Below are positions 15,530 to 16,074 of a stretch of 16,074 nucleotides of DNA, piece by piece. Every line of letters begins with the position of its first letter. Position 1 is the first letter of the stretch. The stretch is from Bacteroidales bacterium UBA4231 (GTDB taxonomy: Bacteria > Bacteroidota > Bacteroidia > Bacteroidales > UBA932): assembly GCA_002396335.1 (NCBI GenBank), contig DGXN01000019.1, positions 1-16,074 of the forward strand, read 5' to 3'. The position numbers were made by a program, and so were the translations under genes. The notes under the pieces are model-generated. The model was given only the letters and a program-made list of their open reading frames with translations, had not been told where the DNA came from and made no database searches.

Positions 15530-15562
15530 CAAAGTTACGCATTTTTCCAGTATACCGACAAA
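15530..15562 (-). promoter_or_regulatory. Bacteroides-type promoter of surE-lpxB
   Basis: On the minus strand TTTG (15562-15559), 21 bases, then TAACTTTG (15537-15530): both elements match the consensus at the expected spacing. The -7 box ends four bases before the surE ATG, leaving almost no room for a leader. Confidence 0.7.
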
Positions 15563-15700
15563 AAAACAAGGGAAAAGATCAGGTGTTCATACAGATATTC
15601 ACGATGCGGACCATGCGGCATCTTCCTGACGGACAAAGGAGTCGCCATCCTGCGACTGATTGCCGCCATCTCCTATCGTGAGGTGGTGATGTTCGGCCGA

Positions 15701-15719
15701 TCTGCAGACCCGCTGCAGA
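15701..15719. repeat. Small inverted repeat with CTGCAG arms
   Basis: TCTGCAG (15701-15707) pairs perfectly with CTGCAGA (15713-15719) around the loop ACCCG. There is no T-run on either side, so it is not a standard terminator. The arms also read as a direct repeat of CTGCAGAC. Confidence 0.5.
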
Positions 15720-15737
15720 CGGTATTTCCCCGGAAAG

Positions 15738-15774
15738 TGCGGTAAACGAGACAAAACAATGCACGTTTACCGCA
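15738..15774. repeat. 37-base palindromic unit, copy 1
   Basis: An 11-bp perfect stem: TGCGGTAAACG (15738-15748) pairs with CGTTTACCGCA (15764-15774) around a 15-base loop. The second copy begins 51 bases later. The left arm is followed by AGAC and the right arm is preceded by CA in both copies, so conservation extends beyond the paired bases. Confidence 0.8.
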
Positions 15775-15788
15775 AAATCGGCCTTTTT

Positions 15789-15825
15789 TGCGGTAAGTGA
15801 GACACGAATCGTCACGCTTACCGCA
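15789..15825. repeat. 37-base palindromic unit, copy 2
   Basis: TGCGGTAAG (15789-15797) pairs with CTTACCGCA (15817-15825). A T-G wobble and a G-C pair extend the stem. Compared with copy 1, the ninth pair changes from A-T to G-C by substitutions in both arms, and the tenth from C-G to T-G. Length and outline equal those of copy 1, and a run of Ts in GGCCTTTTTT lies just before it on the plus strand. Confidence 0.8.
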
Positions 15826-15852
15826 CTTCTATTCCTCCATTCCGCCCACAGG

Positions 15853-15869
15853 TGCAGTTTTGAACTGCA
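15853..15869. repeat. Small inverted repeat
   Basis: TGCAGTT (15853-15859) pairs perfectly with AACTGCA (15863-15869) around the loop TTG. The following bases, AGAACAGC, hold no T-run, so a terminator role is not supported on the plus strand. On the minus strand the stem is followed by CC and also lacks Ts. Confidence 0.5.
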
Positions 15870-15939
15870 AGAACAGCATTAGTCACTCCTTGACAATCCA
15901 TTGCCAAATCCCTATTCTCCAACTCTCATGGGAATTGCT

Positions 15940-15947
15940 TATATTTG
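15940..15947 (+). promoter_or_regulatory. Possible -7 promoter box before the 27-codon frame
   Basis: TATATTTG matches the Bacteroides -7 consensus and lies 23 bases before the ATG at 15971, the same layout as at gyrB and ftsE. No TTTG is found at the -33 position. Confidence 0.45.
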
Positions 15948-15970
15948 TGCTGTTAGATAAATCGTAATTT

Positions 15971-16054
15971 ATGGAAATCTGTCAGTTCAACCCTGCACAG
16001 ATTGATGAAGTCGCCCGGATGGCGGCTTCCGTTATAAATTTGGTTTTCAAGTGA
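15971..16054 (+). pseudogene. 27-codon frame resembling the N-terminus of a GNAT acetyltransferase, truncated
   Basis: The frame starts with ATG behind a -7-like box and an AT-rich leader. It reads MEICQFNPAQIDEVARM and continues for ten more residues to a TGA. The pattern of a short first strand followed by P-x-x-I-D-E-V-A-R resembles the first strand and helix of GNAT-family acetyltransferases, but 27 residues are too few to be sure. The stop is overlapped by an inverted repeat (TCAAGT at 16047-16052 with ACTTGA at 16058-16063). Another frame stays open from about 16022 to the window end, so a frameshifted gene is possible. Alternatives are a leader peptide or a chance frame. The window ends 20 bases later. 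Confidence 0.3.
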
Positions 16055-16074
16055 CATACTTGATTCTCATATTG

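Larger units (their letters stand above)
15566..15970. other. Gene-free intergenic region rich in hairpins
   Basis: No open frame here has a recognisable product; those on both strands are short and give no family resemblance. What is visible is a series of inverted repeats: a 6-bp stem at 15640-15657, a 7-bp CTGCAG-type stem at 15701-15719, two 37-base palindromic units at 15738-15825 and a 7-bp stem at 15853-15869. From about 15890 the sequence becomes AT-rich and ends in a promoter-like box. It could hold a small RNA, a repeat element or the remains of a mobile element. Confidence 0.5.

Noticed and set aside
15497..15815. Overlapping short frames on both strands across the intergenic region (82 codons plus, 78 codons minus)
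   Set aside because: No family resemblance. One begins inside the surE start region, and the other runs through the palindromic units, giving only a repeated short peptide pattern.
15738..15825. CRISPR array or integron attC site
   Set aside because: Only two palindromic units with a 14-base gap exist, far too short for spacers, and no attC core pair or integrase/cas gene is present.
15789..15825. Terminator for a transcript entering from the right or left
   Set aside because: Neither strand has a T-run directly after the copy 2 stem in the orientation needed from the left. The T-run at 15784-15789 precedes the stem on the plus strand, and on the minus strand it reads as As.

Overview
The window reads as chromosomal sequence from a GC-rich member of the Bacteroidota, probably order Bacteroidales. 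This rests on promoter elements of the Bacteroides type (TAnnTTTG at -7, sometimes with TTTG or TTG about 20 bases upstream), the near absence of Shine-Dalgarno sites, and gene families typical of the group: a PG_1098-like methyltransferase with a THUMP-like end, a surE-lpxB pair, a phospho-sugar mutase and a GH89 lipoprotein. The genus cannot be told from the sequence alone.

Layout from left to right. Positions 1-1094 (minus) hold the first 364 codons of gyrB, cut by the window edge. Positions 1194-5747 (minus) hold a two-gene operon for a large exported TPR protein followed by an outer-membrane beta-barrel protein, closed by a strand-specific terminator that abuts the gyrB promoter. A short divergent promoter region then leads into ftsE-nth (plus, 4-base overlap), which ends at a strong hairpin terminator. 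Facing it is a minus-strand THUMP-like/SAM methyltransferase gene (7154-8419). A second compact divergent region (8420-8497) drives a plus-strand operon of phosphohexomutase, an alpha/beta-hydrolase lipoprotein and a GH89 alpha-N-acetylglucosaminidase lipoprotein (8498-13536). This operon meets lpxB tail to tail with one base between stop codons. lpxB and surE (minus, 4-base overlap) form the last operon.

The right end (15541-15970) has no convincing gene. It carries several hairpins, including two tandem 37-base palindromic units with a compensatory base-pair change, and then a promoter-like box ahead of a 27-codon reading frame that looks like the start of a GNAT acetyltransferase cut short by a stop.

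Most of the window is housekeeping: DNA topology and repair, cell division, lipid A synthesis, nucleotide and sugar-phosphate metabolism. The accessory part is the pair of lipid-anchored hydrolases, which probably act on alpha-GlcNAc glycans. I see no phage, insertion sequence, CRISPR array, tRNA or rRNA. No complete, clearly new system is visible. The best leads for something undescribed are the paired hairpin elements near 15738-15825 and the uncharacterised TPR/beta-barrel envelope pair divergent from ftsE.
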